Positions 17,621 through 27,442 of a DNA stretch of 64,000 nt are shown here, in pieces. The translations under genes and the position numbers were made by a program. Each line of letters begins with the position of its first letter. Positions within the stretch are counted from its first letter, which is position 1. Source of the stretch: Bog-473 sp963738135 (lineage in GTDB: Bacteria > Actinomycetota > Acidimicrobiia > Acidimicrobiales > RAAP-2). The stretch spans positions 248,001-312,000 of the forward strand of contig CAVTVK010000003.1 of assembly GCA_963738135.1 (NCBI GenBank). Reading direction: 5' to 3'. The notes beneath the pieces are model-generated. The model searched no databases, was not told where the DNA came from, and worked only from the letters and a program-made list of their open reading frames with translations.

Positions 17621-18820
17621 TCACCTACCCGGAGAACCGGTCACCAGCACACAACGCGTGCCCGAGTAGATGGTGGGCATGCACTTGTTGCAATGGATGC
17701 AGAGCGATCGGGTGGAGGGCTCCGCCTCCATGCGCCTCGGCAAGTCGGGCTCGCGCAGCAGGGCGCGGGCCATGGCGACGAAGGCGAACCCCTCCTCGAG
17801 TGCCATCTCGATGGTGGCCAACTCCGTGATGCCGCCCAGGAGGATCAGCGGCGTGGAGAGCGCCTGCCGGAACTGCCGGGCGTAGGGGAGGAAGAAGGCC
17901 TCCTCGTAGGGATAGGCGCGCAGGAAACGGTGACCGATGAAGCGGAAGCCGAGACGGACCGGCGCCGGCAGGGTGGCGCCGAACTCCTGCAGGGGCGCGT
18001 CGCCCCGAAAGAGGTACATGGGATTGGCCAGCGAGCTGCCCCCGGTCAGCTCCAACGCATCGAGTGCGCCGTCGGCCTCGAAGAGCCGGGCCACCTCGAC
18101 GCTCTCGTCGAGCCACAGGCCCCCGTCGACGCCGTCGGCCATGTTGAGCTTGGCCGTCACCGCGACGTCCGGGCCGGCGGCGTCGCGCACCGTGCGCAGG
18201 ACGGCACGGGCGAAGCGGGCTCGATTCTCGACCGACCCGCCGAACTGGTCGTCGCGGCGATTGAGCTTCGGGCTCAGGAAGGCGCTCAGGAGGTAGTTGT
18301 GGCCGACGTGCACCTCGATGCTGTCGAAGCCGGCCTCGACGGCGAGGACCGTGGACCGCCGGTAGTCCTCGGTGATGCGCTCGATGCCGGCGACATCGAC
18401 GGCGCGCACGCGTGAGCCCATGGGCGTGAAGCCACCGGAGGGCGAGAGGGCGGGGGCACCGTTCGAGCGGGCGTTGGCCACCGGACCGGCGTGACCGATC
18501 TGGGCCGCCGCCGCCGCTCCCTCGGCGTGCACGGCGTCGGTCAGCCGCCGGAGTCCGGGTACCGTGTCCGCGCTGAGCTGCAGGCAGTGGCGGTCGGTCC
18601 GGCCCTCGGGTGAGACGGCGAGGTAGGCCACCGTGGAAAGGGCAGCCCCACCGGCGGCCACACGGCGATGGAATTCGACGAGGTCGTCGCTGACCATGCC
18701 CCCGGGCGTCACACCCTCGAAGGTGGCGGCCTTGATGATCCGGTTGCGCAGCGTCAGCGGCCCCAGGGGTGCCGGGGCGAAGACCGCCGGCACGGGGTCC
18801 GGGTGGGCGGGGCGTGGCAT
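17621..18820 (-). CDS. OYE-family NADH:flavin oxidoreductase with C-terminal FeS cysteines
   Basis: The 399-aa protein has the FMN-binding TIM barrel of the old yellow enzyme family. It includes LRNRIIKAATFEG near residue 25, the catalytic-type HVGHNYLLSAFLSPKLN near 172, and the phosphate-binding ALLREPDLP near 365. The C terminus has CIHCNKCMPTIYSGTRC, the spacing of the 4Fe-4S ligands in 2,4-dienoyl-CoA reductase-like enzymes. Here the protein stops soon after, without the FAD/NADPH domains. It therefore resembles the short FeS-OYE group. An AAAGG lies nine bases before the ATG. Confidence 0.88.
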   Translation of the reverse strand: MPRPAHPDPVPAVFAPAPLGPLTLRNRIIKAATFEGVTPGGMVSDDLVEFHRRVAAGGAALSTVAYLAVSPEGRTDRHCLQLSADTVPGLRRLTDAVHAEGAAAAAQIGHAGPVANARSNGAPALSPSGGFTPMGSRVRAVDVAGIERITEDYRRSTVLAVEAGFDSIEVHVGHNYLLSAFLSPKLNRRDDQFGGSVENRARFARAVLRTVRDAAGPDVAVTAKLNMADGVDGGLWLDESVEVARLFEADGALDALELTGGSSLANPMYLFRGDAPLQEFGATLPAPVRLGFRFIGHRFLRAYPYEEAFFLPYARQFRQALSTPLILLGGITELATIEMALEEGFAFVAMARALLREPDLPRRMEAEPSTRSLCIHCNKCMPTIYSGTRCVLVTGSPGR

Positions 18821-18862
18821 CGGCCTACCTTTGCCGACGGGCGCGCCGCCTGCACGCGTGTG

Positions 18863-20414
18863 TCAACGTGACCGCTCCGCAGTGGCGGCCAGTGTCGGGT
18901 TGGGAGGCGGGCCGCTCACGCCGCAATTCCAGGTGGGCTCCACGGGCTCGGGCGTGACCTCGGCCGCGGGCGCACGGGTCGGGTTGCGGATTGTCAGCGC
19001 GGCCAGCACGCCACCGGCAGCGGCGATGAACGCCGAGATCAGCATGGCGGTGCGGAAGCCCTTGGCCAGCTCCGAGCTCGTCGAGCGCGGCGGCTCCTGT
19101 CAAGCCGGCCAGGAGCGGCAGGACGGCCACGGCCAGGAGGCCGGCGGCCCGGGCGACGACGTTGTTGATAGCCGAGGCGACGCCGGCGTGCTGGGGCGGG
19201 GCGGCACCCATCGCGGTGGAGGTCAACGGAGCGACTGCGGTGGTGAGGCCGAGGGCGAAGAGGATCACCGCCGGGAACACCTGCGTCCAGTAGCTGCCGG
19301 GGTTGGTGGCGCGGGTCAAGAGGGCGAGCCCGGCGCCGACGACGAGCGGCCCCACGGTCATCTGGAGGCGAGGGCCGATCCGGGCCGACAGCGCGCCGGA
19401 GCGGGCCGAGAGGGTGAGCATCACGAGTGTCACCGGGAGCAACGCGAGGCCGGACTCGAGGGGGCTGTAGCCCTTGACGATCTGCAGCTCGACGGGGAGG
19501 AGGAACAAGGCTCCACCGAGCGCCCCGTAGACCGCGAACGTCACGCCGTTGGCTCCGCTGAATTGCCGCGAGTGGAACAGTCGGAGCGGGAGCATGGGCT
19601 GGGCCCGCCGGTGTTCGACGACGAGGAAGACGGGCGCGGCCACGGCGGCCACCACGAGAGAGGCCGCGACCGACGGGCTGGTCCAGCCGCGTGTCGGGGC
19701 CTCGATCAGGCCGTAGGTGAGGCCGGCCAGGAACACGACGGCCAAGGCGGCGCCGACCGTGTCGACGCGGCCGGTCGAAGTGGGATCCCGCGATTCGGGC
19801 ACGTGGCGAGCGGTGATCACGAGCACAGCCGCGGCCACGGGGAGGTTGATGAAGAAAACCCAACGCCACGAGGCGACGGCGAGGAGGTACCCCCCGATGA
19901 GCGGGCCGGCGGCGGTGGCGACGCCGCTCAGGCCCGACCAGGCTCCGATGGCGCGGGCCCGGTCGTCCGGGCTGAACGAGGCCTGCAGGATGGCCAGGCT
20001 GGCCGGTGCCAAGAGCGCGCCGCCGATTCCCTGCACGACACGGGCGCCGATGAGGAGACCGGCGGTCGGGGCGAGCCCGCAACAGGCGGAAGCGATAGCG
20101 AACCAGACGACCCCGATGGAGTAGATCCGTTTCCGCCCGTAGCGATCGCCGAGCGCGCCACCGAGCAGGAGAAACGCCGCCAACGTGAGTGCGTAGCCCG
20201 TGACCACCCACTGCAGGGTGCCCACGCCACCGTGGAATTCACGACCGATGGTGGGCAGCGCGATGCCGACGACGGTCGCATCGAGCATGGCGATCCCCGT
20301 CCCGAGGACCGTGGCGGCCACCACCCAGCGTCCCTTCCCGCTCGAGAGGACCAGCGGATCGGCAACCGCGCCGGTTGGGCCGCGCCCGGCACCGCTCACG
20401 CCGCCGTCACTCAT
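18863..20414 (-). CDS. MFS exporter, DHA2 family (one +1 frameshift near 19080)
   Basis: This is a second 14-helix DHA2-type exporter, with GDRYGRKRIYSIG after helix 2 and about 13 clear helices. Read without correction, the frame leaves the protein after GAAALDEL and runs on as Arg-rich sequence to 18825. Dropping one base near 19075-19085 restores SSELAKGFRTAMLISAF, the last helix and a Pro-rich tail ending at 18863 (516 aa). That is the normal end of this family. The transport substrate is unknown. No regulator gene is adjacent. Confidence 0.85.
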
Positions 20415-20511
20415 CGGCCGTGTGTGGTGAGGGATCCGGAGCGACGCGATCCACCGAACGACATGGATCCATCATGGTGCCTGGGTCCTCCCTGGCGCGT
20501 CCCCAGCGCCG

Positions 20512-21216
20512 CTACTTCAAGATGTTGACGGCGCGGGCGACGACGAGGATGGCCACCACCAGGGAGATGGCCGCCTCGGCCATCATCATGAGCTTCATCC
20601 AGGGCTTCACGGCGGAGACGTCGGTCGGGCTGAAGGCGGTTGCGGTGGCGAAGGCGAAATGGAAGTAGTCGACGAAATTCGGCGACCAGTCCTGCTCGAC
20701 GTGTTGCGTGTGGAGCATTTCGGGGAAGATCAACGCGGGTCGCGCACCTGTGCCCGCGGCGCGGGCCGCCGGGCCACCCCGGTCGAGATTCCAGTACCAC
20801 AGGGCAAACGCGATGATGTTGGAGAGCCAGATGGCTCCCCCGCTGGCCAGCAACACCTTGGCGTTCTGGGTGAAGTGGGAGACGTTGATGATGCCCACCA
20901 CCAGACGCACGGCGGCATCCGCGTTGGCGACGGAGATCAGGCCGATCAACACACTGGTGAGGTTGTGCAGCCAGGGCCGATCCCGGTCGATGCGACCGGG
21001 ATCACCGATGATGAGGACGGCCAGCAACCCCACCACGAGGACCAGGAAGAGCCAGGCGGCGTCCCCGTTGCGCAGTTCGGGCGGCAGCGCCGCCCGCAAC
21101 AGGCCCGTGACGATGACGGCGATCGCCATCGGCCAGCGGGGTTCGCCGAGACGGGCCTTCTCCTGCTCGGGTCGTGGCGACTCCGGGCGGGGGGACATCG
21201 CGCCATCATCGCCCAC
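20512..21216 (-). CDS. Predicted six-helix membrane protein with a channel-like C terminus
   Basis: The 234-aa product (GTG at 21216; an ATG at 21198 would remove six residues) has about six hydrophobic helices. The last part, YFHFAFATATAFSPTDVSAV followed by a helix ending RAVNIL, resembles the pore/filter region of small bacterial two-helix channels, but the K+ filter TVGYG is not present. This looks like the conserved actinobacterial family of uncharacterised DUF1345-like membrane proteins. Function is not assigned. Confidence 0.7.
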   Translation of the reverse strand: MGDDGAMSPRPESPRPEQEKARLGEPRWPMAIAVIVTGLLRAALPPELRNGDAAWLFLVLVVGLLAVLIIGDPGRIDRDRPWLHNLTSVLIGLISVANADAAVRLVVGIINVSHFTQNAKVLLASGGAIWLSNIIAFALWYWNLDRGGPAARAAGTGARPALIFPEMLHTQHVEQDWSPNFVDYFHFAFATATAFSPTDVSAVKPWMKLMMMAEAAISLVVAILVVARAVNILK

Positions 21217-21268
21217 GAGGGGTGATCAGGGCGGTGACGCCGCGACGGCCGGCGGGAGAGCGAGCCTG

Positions 21269-22492
21269 CTAGGGGACGTACGCTCCCTGGAAGGCCAGCA
21301 CGGCGTAGAGCGCCATGGCGGAACCACTCAGGACGTAGACCGCGGTGGCGACGCGCGCCGAACGCAGCAGGGTCGCGGCGGCCATCACGAGGGGAAAGGC
21401 GCTGAGGGCGTAGCGCTCGAACGAGTCGAGGTTCGAGCCGGAGAGCGCGACGACGACGACACCCAGCGCGAAGGCTCCGTAGGACACGGGCAGGCGCCAG
21501 AACGCCACGACGAGCAGCACGACGGCGACGCCGATCCAAGGGACGTGCAAGGCGTCGCCGATGTGGTGCCCATGGGCCAGGTTGACGAGCGAGTGGTAGA
21601 CGATCGAGACGGGATCGCTCAGTGCGCCGTGATGCGCCTGTTGCTGCTGGATCCTGAGCGGCTCCAGGAACCCGCCGGACGTGGTTCGGACCCAGGCCAG
21701 ATACGTCGTCGTGCCGGCGACCGACGAGACGACCGCCACCGCCTTTCCCGGCCAGCCCCGCCAGCGGTCCGTGGACCAGGAACGTATGACCTCAATGACC
21801 GCCGGCAGGACAAGGAGGCAACCGATCGGTCGGGCCGTGCCCGCGAGAAATCCGAACAGCCCGGCCCACCACCAATTCCCTCGGCGGATGGCGGCAAAGA
21901 AAGCAACGGCCAGCAGGACGAGGAGCGCCTCCGAGTAGCCCATGACGAAGACGAACGCGGGAGGGGCCAGCATGATCAGCCAGACCGCACGCCGAGCCAG
22001 GAGGGTGTCCTGGAACTCGGCGCGGACCAGTGCGTAGATCCCCACGCCCAGGAGGAGCGCGGCGACATTGACGACGAGAAGGGAGGCGATGCCCACGGTC
22101 ATCGTCGTGATGTCGTGCAGGCCCCGGTCGAGGAGCGGGAGCAGCGGGAAGAAGCGGGTGGTGGACCGCGGCAGCGCCCCGTAGCCGTGCGCGGCGATGG
22201 TCTGGTACCAGCCGGCGTCTGAACCCAGGAGGCCGTCGTGTGATTCGAGCACCGCCTTGGGGTTCGTGATGTGAAAATGCTTGACCTCGTACTTCGCCAG
22301 GCCGAGAGCGAAGAGGGTGATGACCCGCGCCGTGAGCCAGGGCAGCCACACCACACCGAGCGCCTCGAGGACCAGCCCCTCACGGCTGCGCCAGCGGCCG
22401 GCCAGACCCGCTGGCGCGGCGGCTCTGCCGGAAGGAGAAACGTCAGCGTCCGGCGTCATCGGGGAAGCGGCGTGCACTGCCTCCGGTGACAT
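21269..22492 (-). CDS. Membrane glycosyltransferase of the PIG-V/mannosyltransferase type
   Basis: The 407-aa protein has a cytosolic N terminus of about 40 residues and then eight or more hydrophobic helices. After the first helix comes an external loop with DAGWYQTIAAHGYG, the acidic DxxWY element of GT-C enzymes such as PIG-V, which use polyprenol-phosphate sugars. This points to transfer of a mannose or similar sugar to a lipid or protein outside the membrane. It stands next to a GT4 glycosyltransferase on the same strand, a likely partner in glycan assembly. Confidence 0.75.
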   Translation of the reverse strand: MSPEAVHAASPMTPDADVSPSGRAAAPAGLAGRWRSREGLVLEALGVVWLPWLTARVITLFALGLAKYEVKHFHITNPKAVLESHDGLLGSDAGWYQTIAAHGYGALPRSTTRFFPLLPLLDRGLHDITTMTVGIASLLVVNVAALLLGVGIYALVRAEFQDTLLARRAVWLIMLAPPAFVFVMGYSEALLVLLAVAFFAAIRRGNWWWAGLFGFLAGTARPIGCLLVLPAVIEVIRSWSTDRWRGWPGKAVAVVSSVAGTTTYLAWVRTTSGGFLEPLRIQQQQAHHGALSDPVSIVYHSLVNLAHGHHIGDALHVPWIGVAVVLLVVAFWRLPVSYGAFALGVVVVALSGSNLDSFERYALSAFPLVMAAATLLRSARVATAVYVLSGSAMALYAVLAFQGAYVP

Positions 22493-22531
22493 GCGTGGAT
22501 GTTTGCACGTCGCCGGTGCCGGTGGGCGGTT

Positions 22532-23650
22532 TCACGCACGGGCATGGGCCAGCGTGCGATAGAGCGCCGCCAACTCGGTACCTGCCCGTTGCCAGGAGAA
22601 CAACCGGACCCGCGCCGCGCCTGCGGCAATCAGGCGTTGGCGCGCCGGCTCGTCCTCGACCGCGGCCACCAGCGCCTCGGCGAGCGCCGGTCGGTCATGC
22701 GGCGCGACCAACATGGCGGCATCGCCGACGACTTCGGGAATGGCGCCGGCCGTGGTCGCGACCACCGGCACCCCGAGCGACATGGCCTCGAGAGGCGGCA
22801 ATCCGAAGCCCTCGTACAGCGATGGATAGGCGAGCACCCGTGCACCGGCAATGAGGGTGCTCCTGTCGTCGGTCCAACCGAGGCGATGGATGCGGGCTGC
22901 GTGCCGGGCCGATCGCATGCTGGCCGCGAGATCGTCTTCGCCCCAACCGGGAGGTCCGACGATTTTGAGACGGAGGTCGGGATCGGAGTCGGCCACGCGA
23001 TCGAACGCCGCCACCAGGTCGGGCAGACCCTTCCGTGGCTCGACCGTTCCGAGGGCAAGGATGTAGGGAGGCTCCGACTCGCTGCGGCGGAGCGGAGCCG
23101 ACAACGGCGTGAGCCCGTTGTAGATCACGTGCACGCGATCAGGATCGACCTGGAAATGTGCCATGACCTCATCGGCCATGGCCTGCGACACCGTGTGCAC
23201 GGACGCACCTTGGTCAATGGCTCGACGGATCAGGCGGGGATAGCGCAGTGATGTCGGGTTGCAGAGTTCGGGGAAGAGCACGGGAGTCAGGTCGTGCACG
23301 GTCACGAGACGGGCGGCCCGGCGAGTCGGTGGCACGACGAAGTTGGTGCCATGCACGACGTCGACAGGGCCTGTCCAGCGCTCAATCGCCGGATGGTTGA
23401 ACCGGTCCCAGGCCCGGAGCAGGGCGGCGGCAGGGACCGGGACCGAACGAGCGGGCCGGATCGAGTCGGGTAGCTGTTCGAGCAGGGTCCTTCCGGCACG
23501 CGCACTGAGGCCGTATCCGACGACGTCGACAAAGGGATCGTCGGACACGGCTGCGAGAAAGCCGGCGACGGATGCGCCGACGCCGGTTCGCACGCCCAGT
23601 AGCGGCGTGGCGTCCATCGCGACCACGACAGACCTGGCCGGGCTGGGCAT
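22532..23650 (-). CDS. Family 4 glycosyltransferase
   Basis: The 372-aa GT-B fold enzyme has an N-terminal glycine-rich acceptor element (LLGVRTGVGASV) near residue 19. The C-terminal nucleotide-sugar site contains EGFGLPPLEAMSLGVPVV near 280, with the E-x7-E pattern. It retains the anomeric configuration and probably uses a GDP- or UDP-sugar. The ATG at 23650 is chosen because TAAGGT ends seven bases upstream; the open frame extends further upstream without a good start. It lies 39 bases from the membrane glycosyltransferase. Confidence 0.88.
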   Translation of the reverse strand: MPSPARSVVVAMDATPLLGVRTGVGASVAGFLAAVSDDPFVDVVGYGLSARAGRTLLEQLPDSIRPARSVPVPAAALLRAWDRFNHPAIERWTGPVDVVHGTNFVVPPTRRAARLVTVHDLTPVLFPELCNPTSLRYPRLIRRAIDQGASVHTVSQAMADEVMAHFQVDPDRVHVIYNGLTPLSAPLRRSESEPPYILALGTVEPRKGLPDLVAAFDRVADSDPDLRLKIVGPPGWGEDDLAASMRSARHAARIHRLGWTDDRSTLIAGARVLAYPSLYEGFGLPPLEAMSLGVPVVATTAGAIPEVVGDAAMLVAPHDRPALAEALVAAVEDEPARQRLIAAGAARVRLFSWQRAGTELAALYRTLAHARA

Positions 23651-23806
23651 GCACGAAACCTTAGAGAGTGGCGGGAGCGCCGGATGCTGCCGGCCAGTTG
23701 AGATGGCCGATTCACTCGGGAGGAAGAAATTCTCGACAATTTCCTTCGCACCGACATCCAGCCCTCCGGCGGCTCCGAAGACAGAAGCGGAGCGGAGGTG
23801 TGGGCC

Positions 23807-24151
23807 ATGAGCGAATCCCCTTTGGAAGACACGGACCAGTCCGACGACGGGCGGGGCGGTCTGAGCCGCCGCAACTTCCTGCACCGCGGCGCATTCACTG
23901 CAGCCGCCGTGGCCGTGGCCGGCAGCGTGCCGGGTCTGTCCGGCCTGGTCGCCGGGACGGCCTCCGAGGCACCGGCGGTCGATGCCGAGGTCAACGAGGC
24001 CGCCGACGAGAGCGGTGCCCTCACTGAACCCATCGTCGCCCACGTCAAGGACCTGACGACGGGCGAGATCAGTCTGTTCCAAGGCGAGAGAGAGGTCGTC
24101 GTCCGGTCACCTGAGCTTGCTCGGAGCCTGTCGTCCGCCGCCAAGAAGTAG
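23807..24151 (+). CDS. Small Tat-exported protein preceding DUF4331 gene
   Basis: The 114-aa protein has a twin-arginine signal with RR at residues 21-22 (LSRRNFLHRGAF), a hydrophobic Ala/Val stretch and a likely AxA cleavage site. The mature part is only about 60 residues and ends VRSPELARSLSSAAKK. A GGAGG eight bases before the ATG sets the start over a GTG at 23798. Small Tat proteins of this form accompany DUF4331 genes in actinobacteria; the role is unknown but the pair probably acts outside the membrane. Confidence 0.75.
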   Translation: MSESPLEDTDQSDDGRGGLSRRNFLHRGAFTAAAVAVAGSVPGLSGLVAGTASEAPAVDAEVNEAADESGALTEPIVAHVKDLTTGEISLFQGEREVVVRSPELARSLSSAAKK

Positions 24152-24199
24152 TCCGGTCTATTCCAGTCCAGTTGCTCAATCGAAATACAGGAGGGAATC

Positions 24200-25691
24200 A
24201 TGTCGTCACACCGAGAAGCACCCGAAATCTCGAAGGACCCGGTCGCTGACAGCACCGACGTCTACGCGTTCGTGAGCCCCGATCAACCGGGAACCGTCAC
24301 GCTCATCGCGAACTACATCCCGCTGCAGGCGCCGGATGGCGGGCCGAACTTCTATGAGTTCGGCGACGACGTCCTCTACGAGATCCACATCGACAACACG
24401 GGTGACGGCAATCCGGACATCAGCTACCAATTCCGGTTCACGACGGTCAACAACATTCCGTCGTCCTTCCTCTACAACGACGGACCCATCACCTCACTGA
24501 CGCCTCCCTCGCCGTCCTCCAACTGGAATCGCCAGCAGACTTACTCGCTCACGCGGGTCGACAACAACCCGGGCAATCGCTGGCGCAATGCGTCAATCGT
24601 CCTTGGGGCAGGGCTTCTCTGCCCGCCGTGCAACATCGGGCCACTGTCCACGCCGAACTATGCGGGTCTGGCCAACGCAGCGGTCCACTCCGTCGGCGCC
24701 GGACCCTTCTCGGTGAAGGTGTTCGCCGGGCAGCGCGCCGAGGGCTTCTACGTCGACCTGGGAGCCGTGTTCGACCTCGGTGATCTCCGCCCCTTCGCGG
24801 GCGCCCATGCGGGAGGTCCCGCCGCCGGCCTGATGAACGGCATGCCCGGTGTGAACTCGACCGCGGACGTCAACGTGCACTCGTTGGCCTTGCAGATCCC
24901 GACCAGCGAGCTGACTCGCGGCCACGCCCACAGGCCCCGGAGACCCGGCCGCGGTCATCGGCGTGTGGACGACGGCCAGCCGCCAGCGGGTCCGGGTCTG
25001 GGGCAATTGGTTCAATGGAGGCGATCTGAGGAGCGGACCGTGGACGCAGGTGTCGCGTCTGGGCAACCCCCTGGTCAACGAGCTCCTCATCGGCATCGGA
25101 GCGAAGGACGTCTGGAACACCCAGCCCCCGACGACCGACGGGAGCGAGTTCTTGAACTTCTTCGCCAAGCCCCTGCTTCCCCAATTGCTGCCGTCTCTCT
25201 ACCCCGGTGTCTTTCCGAACCTGGCCGCCTACAACGGCGGCCCGTCGAATACCCGGCCCGACATTGAGGCCATCTTCCTGACCGGGATCCCGGCGGGGGT
25301 GATCACCCAGGCGCCGACCTTCACCAACTACAACGGCACCGGGGTCAAGGCAGACATGCTGCGCCTCAACACGGCGATCCCGCCCTCGTCCAGCCCGAAC
25401 AACCTCGGTCTCCTGGGCCTCGACGTGGCCGGGTATCCCAACGGCCGCCGTGTGGTCGACGATGTGGCGACCATTGCGCTGCGGGCGGTCGCCGGAGCCA
25501 CGCTCGGTTACGTCGTGCCCTCCTTCACCGCGGACGCCGCTGCAGGTGCGGTGGACTTCGGGCTCACGGGCGGCGGTACCGATCTGGCCGCGAAGGGCAC
25601 GCAGCACTATCTCGGCGCCTTCCCCTACCTCGGCACCCCCTACAGCGGGTTCTCGAATCCATCCGCCACGCCGGTCTCGGTGGCGCCGTAG
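24200..25691 (+). CDS. DUF4331 family protein (one +1 frameshift near 24915)
   Basis: The opening SSHREAPEISKDPVADSTDVYAFVSP is the DUF4331 hallmark, with AGQRAEGFYVDLGAVFDL in the middle. The first frame runs into Pro/Arg-rich nonsense after LALQIPTSELTR. The next frame picks up with GDPAAVIGVWTTASRQRVRV and continues to the stop at 25691, so removing one base between 24914 and 24921 joins two halves of one 496-aa protein. AGGAGGG upstream supports the start. No own signal peptide is seen, unlike the Tat protein 48 bases upstream. Confidence 0.85.
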
Positions 25692-25693
25692 CC

Positions 25694-26032
25694 ATGGACC
25701 ACAACATGGGAACCAGCGAGATGGGATCCGTGGTGCTCGACATAGGCGGGGCGCGGGGCGCGGCCATCGTGCACACGCCGGCGAGCCTCGACGGCTTCGA
25801 GATCGAGATCCGCCGTCGAGGGACAGCATGGGACGGGACGCACGTCGCGGTACGACCACGGCGTGTTCCTGATGGCGTCGTGTACGCCGCCCTCTTCGCC
25901 GAGTTGGAGCAAGGGGACTACGAGGTGCGCGTGCGAGGCGGCACCCCCGACGGGGCGGGTGCGACCCTCGCCATCGAGGGTGGGCGGGTCAGCCATGCGG
26001 ACATCCGGGAGGGGGCCACGACCTCCCACTAG
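25694..26032 (+). CDS. Conserved small protein downstream of DUF4331
   Basis: The 112-aa acidic protein contains MGSVVLDIGGARGAAIVHT and later RVPDGVVYAALFAELEQGDYEV. This is a recognisable actinobacterial pattern with predicted beta-strands and no membrane helix. The ATG is two bases after the DUF4331 stop, so it belongs to that operon. Homologues are sometimes labelled phospholipase, but I see no catalytic motif and leave the function open. Confidence 0.7.
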   Translation: MDHNMGTSEMGSVVLDIGGARGAAIVHTPASLDGFEIEIRRRGTAWDGTHVAVRPRRVPDGVVYAALFAELEQGDYEVRVRGGTPDGAGATLAIEGGRVSHADIREGATTSH

Positions 26033-26048
26033 GAGCGCACCCGGTCGA

Positions 26049-26060
26049 TAGGGTGTCGAA
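26049..26060 (+). promoter_or_regulatory. Leaderless promoter
   Basis: TAGGGT at 26049-26054 is followed by six bases and the ATG at 26061; no Shine-Dalgarno. Confidence 0.6.
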
Positions 26061-26534
26061 ATGGCTCACGAAACCAGCACGGGGTCGTCCCCGATCATCG
26101 CCGGCCTGATGAACGGCCTCCGGGAGGTTCTGCCGAAGGAAGAACAACCGAAGCTGGCTGCGTACGCAGAACGGGCCGAAGCCGCCAAACCCCGCGGGGA
26201 CTTCCACCGAGCGTGGCACTGTCTGCACTGGGCGATCCAAGTGACCGAGCAGCCCAAGCACTCGCATCTTTCCGGTGTGGCCGTACGGCTGCGGGAGACC
26301 TACAAAGCGTGGCAGGACGTCGTCCTGGGAGCAGAATTCGGCTCCGACGTGAAATTGGGGACGGGCAATCCGTCCCAGGAGATCAAGGGCGATCAGAAGG
26401 TCGGTCCGGGCGAGGATATCGAGCTCTTGTGGGTCGGTGAAGCCGTTGCGGTGGCGAAGGGCGCAGCCGACAAGTCGGGCTGGGACAGCGTTCCGTGGGA
26501 GGGCCTGATGCAGGAACTGCTCGAGATCGGGTAG
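26061..26534 (+). CDS. Hypothetical DUF3703-like small soluble protein
   Basis: The 157-aa protein has an N-terminal helical region with the stretch RGDFHRAWHCLHWAIQVTEQ near residues 45-64. This resembles DUF3703-type proteins, where a His/Trp-rich helix may bind metal. The C-terminal part is acidic and unassigned. Leaderless TAGGGT-N6-ATG supports the start. No operon partner is obvious; the next gene starts 47 bases on. Confidence 0.55.
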   Translation: MAHETSTGSSPIIAGLMNGLREVLPKEEQPKLAAYAERAEAAKPRGDFHRAWHCLHWAIQVTEQPKHSHLSGVAVRLRETYKAWQDVVLGAEFGSDVKLGTGNPSQEIKGDQKVGPGEDIELLWVGEAVAVAKGAADKSGWDSVPWEGLMQELLEIG

Positions 26535-26580
26535 GGATTGGTGCGATGTTCTTGATCGCCACCCCTGCGACGACCGTGTC

Positions 26581-27396
26581 TTGAGTACGCCGGCGCAACA
26601 ACCGGCGGCAGTTCCCCCGCGGTTCCGGCACTGGGTCGGAACGATGCTCGCCCATCGGCAGGGTCATGGCGTGCACCACGACGCGGAGAGGGCCCACGCG
26701 TTGTACCAGACGTCGACCGTGTCGGCGCTGCTCGACGGGATCTACGACGGCAGCGTGACCGTCGCAGAGTTGCTGGAGCACGGGGACTTCGGGCTGGGCA
26801 CCTTCAATCATCTGGACGGGGAGATGATCGTGGACGCCGGCGAGTGCTTCCATCTGTTCTCGGACGGGGAGGCGCGCAGAGCCGCACCGGACGAGCTGAC
26901 CCCCTTCGCCGCCGTGACATGGTTCGAACCTGACATCACGGTCGACGTCCACGTACCCACGCCTCGCTCGGATCTGCTCATGCAGATGGATCAGCGTCTC
27001 TCGAGCGAGAACCTCTTTCACGCCATCCGGGTCACGGGGCGATTCGGAACCGTCTCCACCCGGACTGCGGCCCGGCAGGAGGCGCCTTACCCTTCGCTCA
27101 CGGAGGCGACCGACTCCGAGTCCCTACGGACGTTCACCGACACGGCGGGCGTCGTCGTCGGATTCCGCGCCCCGGACTACGAGCAGGGCGTGTCGGTCGC
27201 CGGGTACCACCTGCACTTCCTCGACGGTGACCACAGGGGCGGTGGGCACATCCTCGACTTCGTCCTTCTGGACGGGCTCGTCGAGATCTCGACGCTTTCG
27301 GAGATCCACCTGAGTCTGCCCACATCCGGGCCGTTCCTCACCGCCGACTTGAACGCGAAGGACATGGATGCGGGGATCCGCAAGAGTGAAGGGTGA
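26581..27396 (+). CDS. budA: Alpha-acetolactate decarboxylase
   Basis: The enzyme converts alpha-acetolactate to acetoin. The 271-aa product has the YQTSTVSALLDGIYDG opening near residue 41 and the GDFGLGTFNHLDGEMIV block near 62. The zinc site GYHLHFLDGDHRGGGH near 205 carries the three histidines. Length and order fit the family. The only start that keeps the N-terminal block is TTG at 26581, with no clear ribosome-binding site. No acetolactate synthase is linked, so it would draw on the branched-chain pathway pool. Confidence 0.92.
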   Translation: MSTPAQQPAAVPPRFRHWVGTMLAHRQGHGVHHDAERAHALYQTSTVSALLDGIYDGSVTVAELLEHGDFGLGTFNHLDGEMIVDAGECFHLFSDGEARRAAPDELTPFAAVTWFEPDITVDVHVPTPRSDLLMQMDQRLSSENLFHAIRVTGRFGTVSTRTAARQEAPYPSLTEATDSESLRTFTDTAGVVVGFRAPDYEQGVSVAGYHLHFLDGDHRGGGHILDFVLLDGLVEISTLSEIHLSLPTSGPFLTADLNAKDMDAGIRKSEG

Positions 27397-27442
27397 CTGA
27401 CGAGGTCGTCGGCGCCTGACGGGATCGACTGGAGGACGTCCT

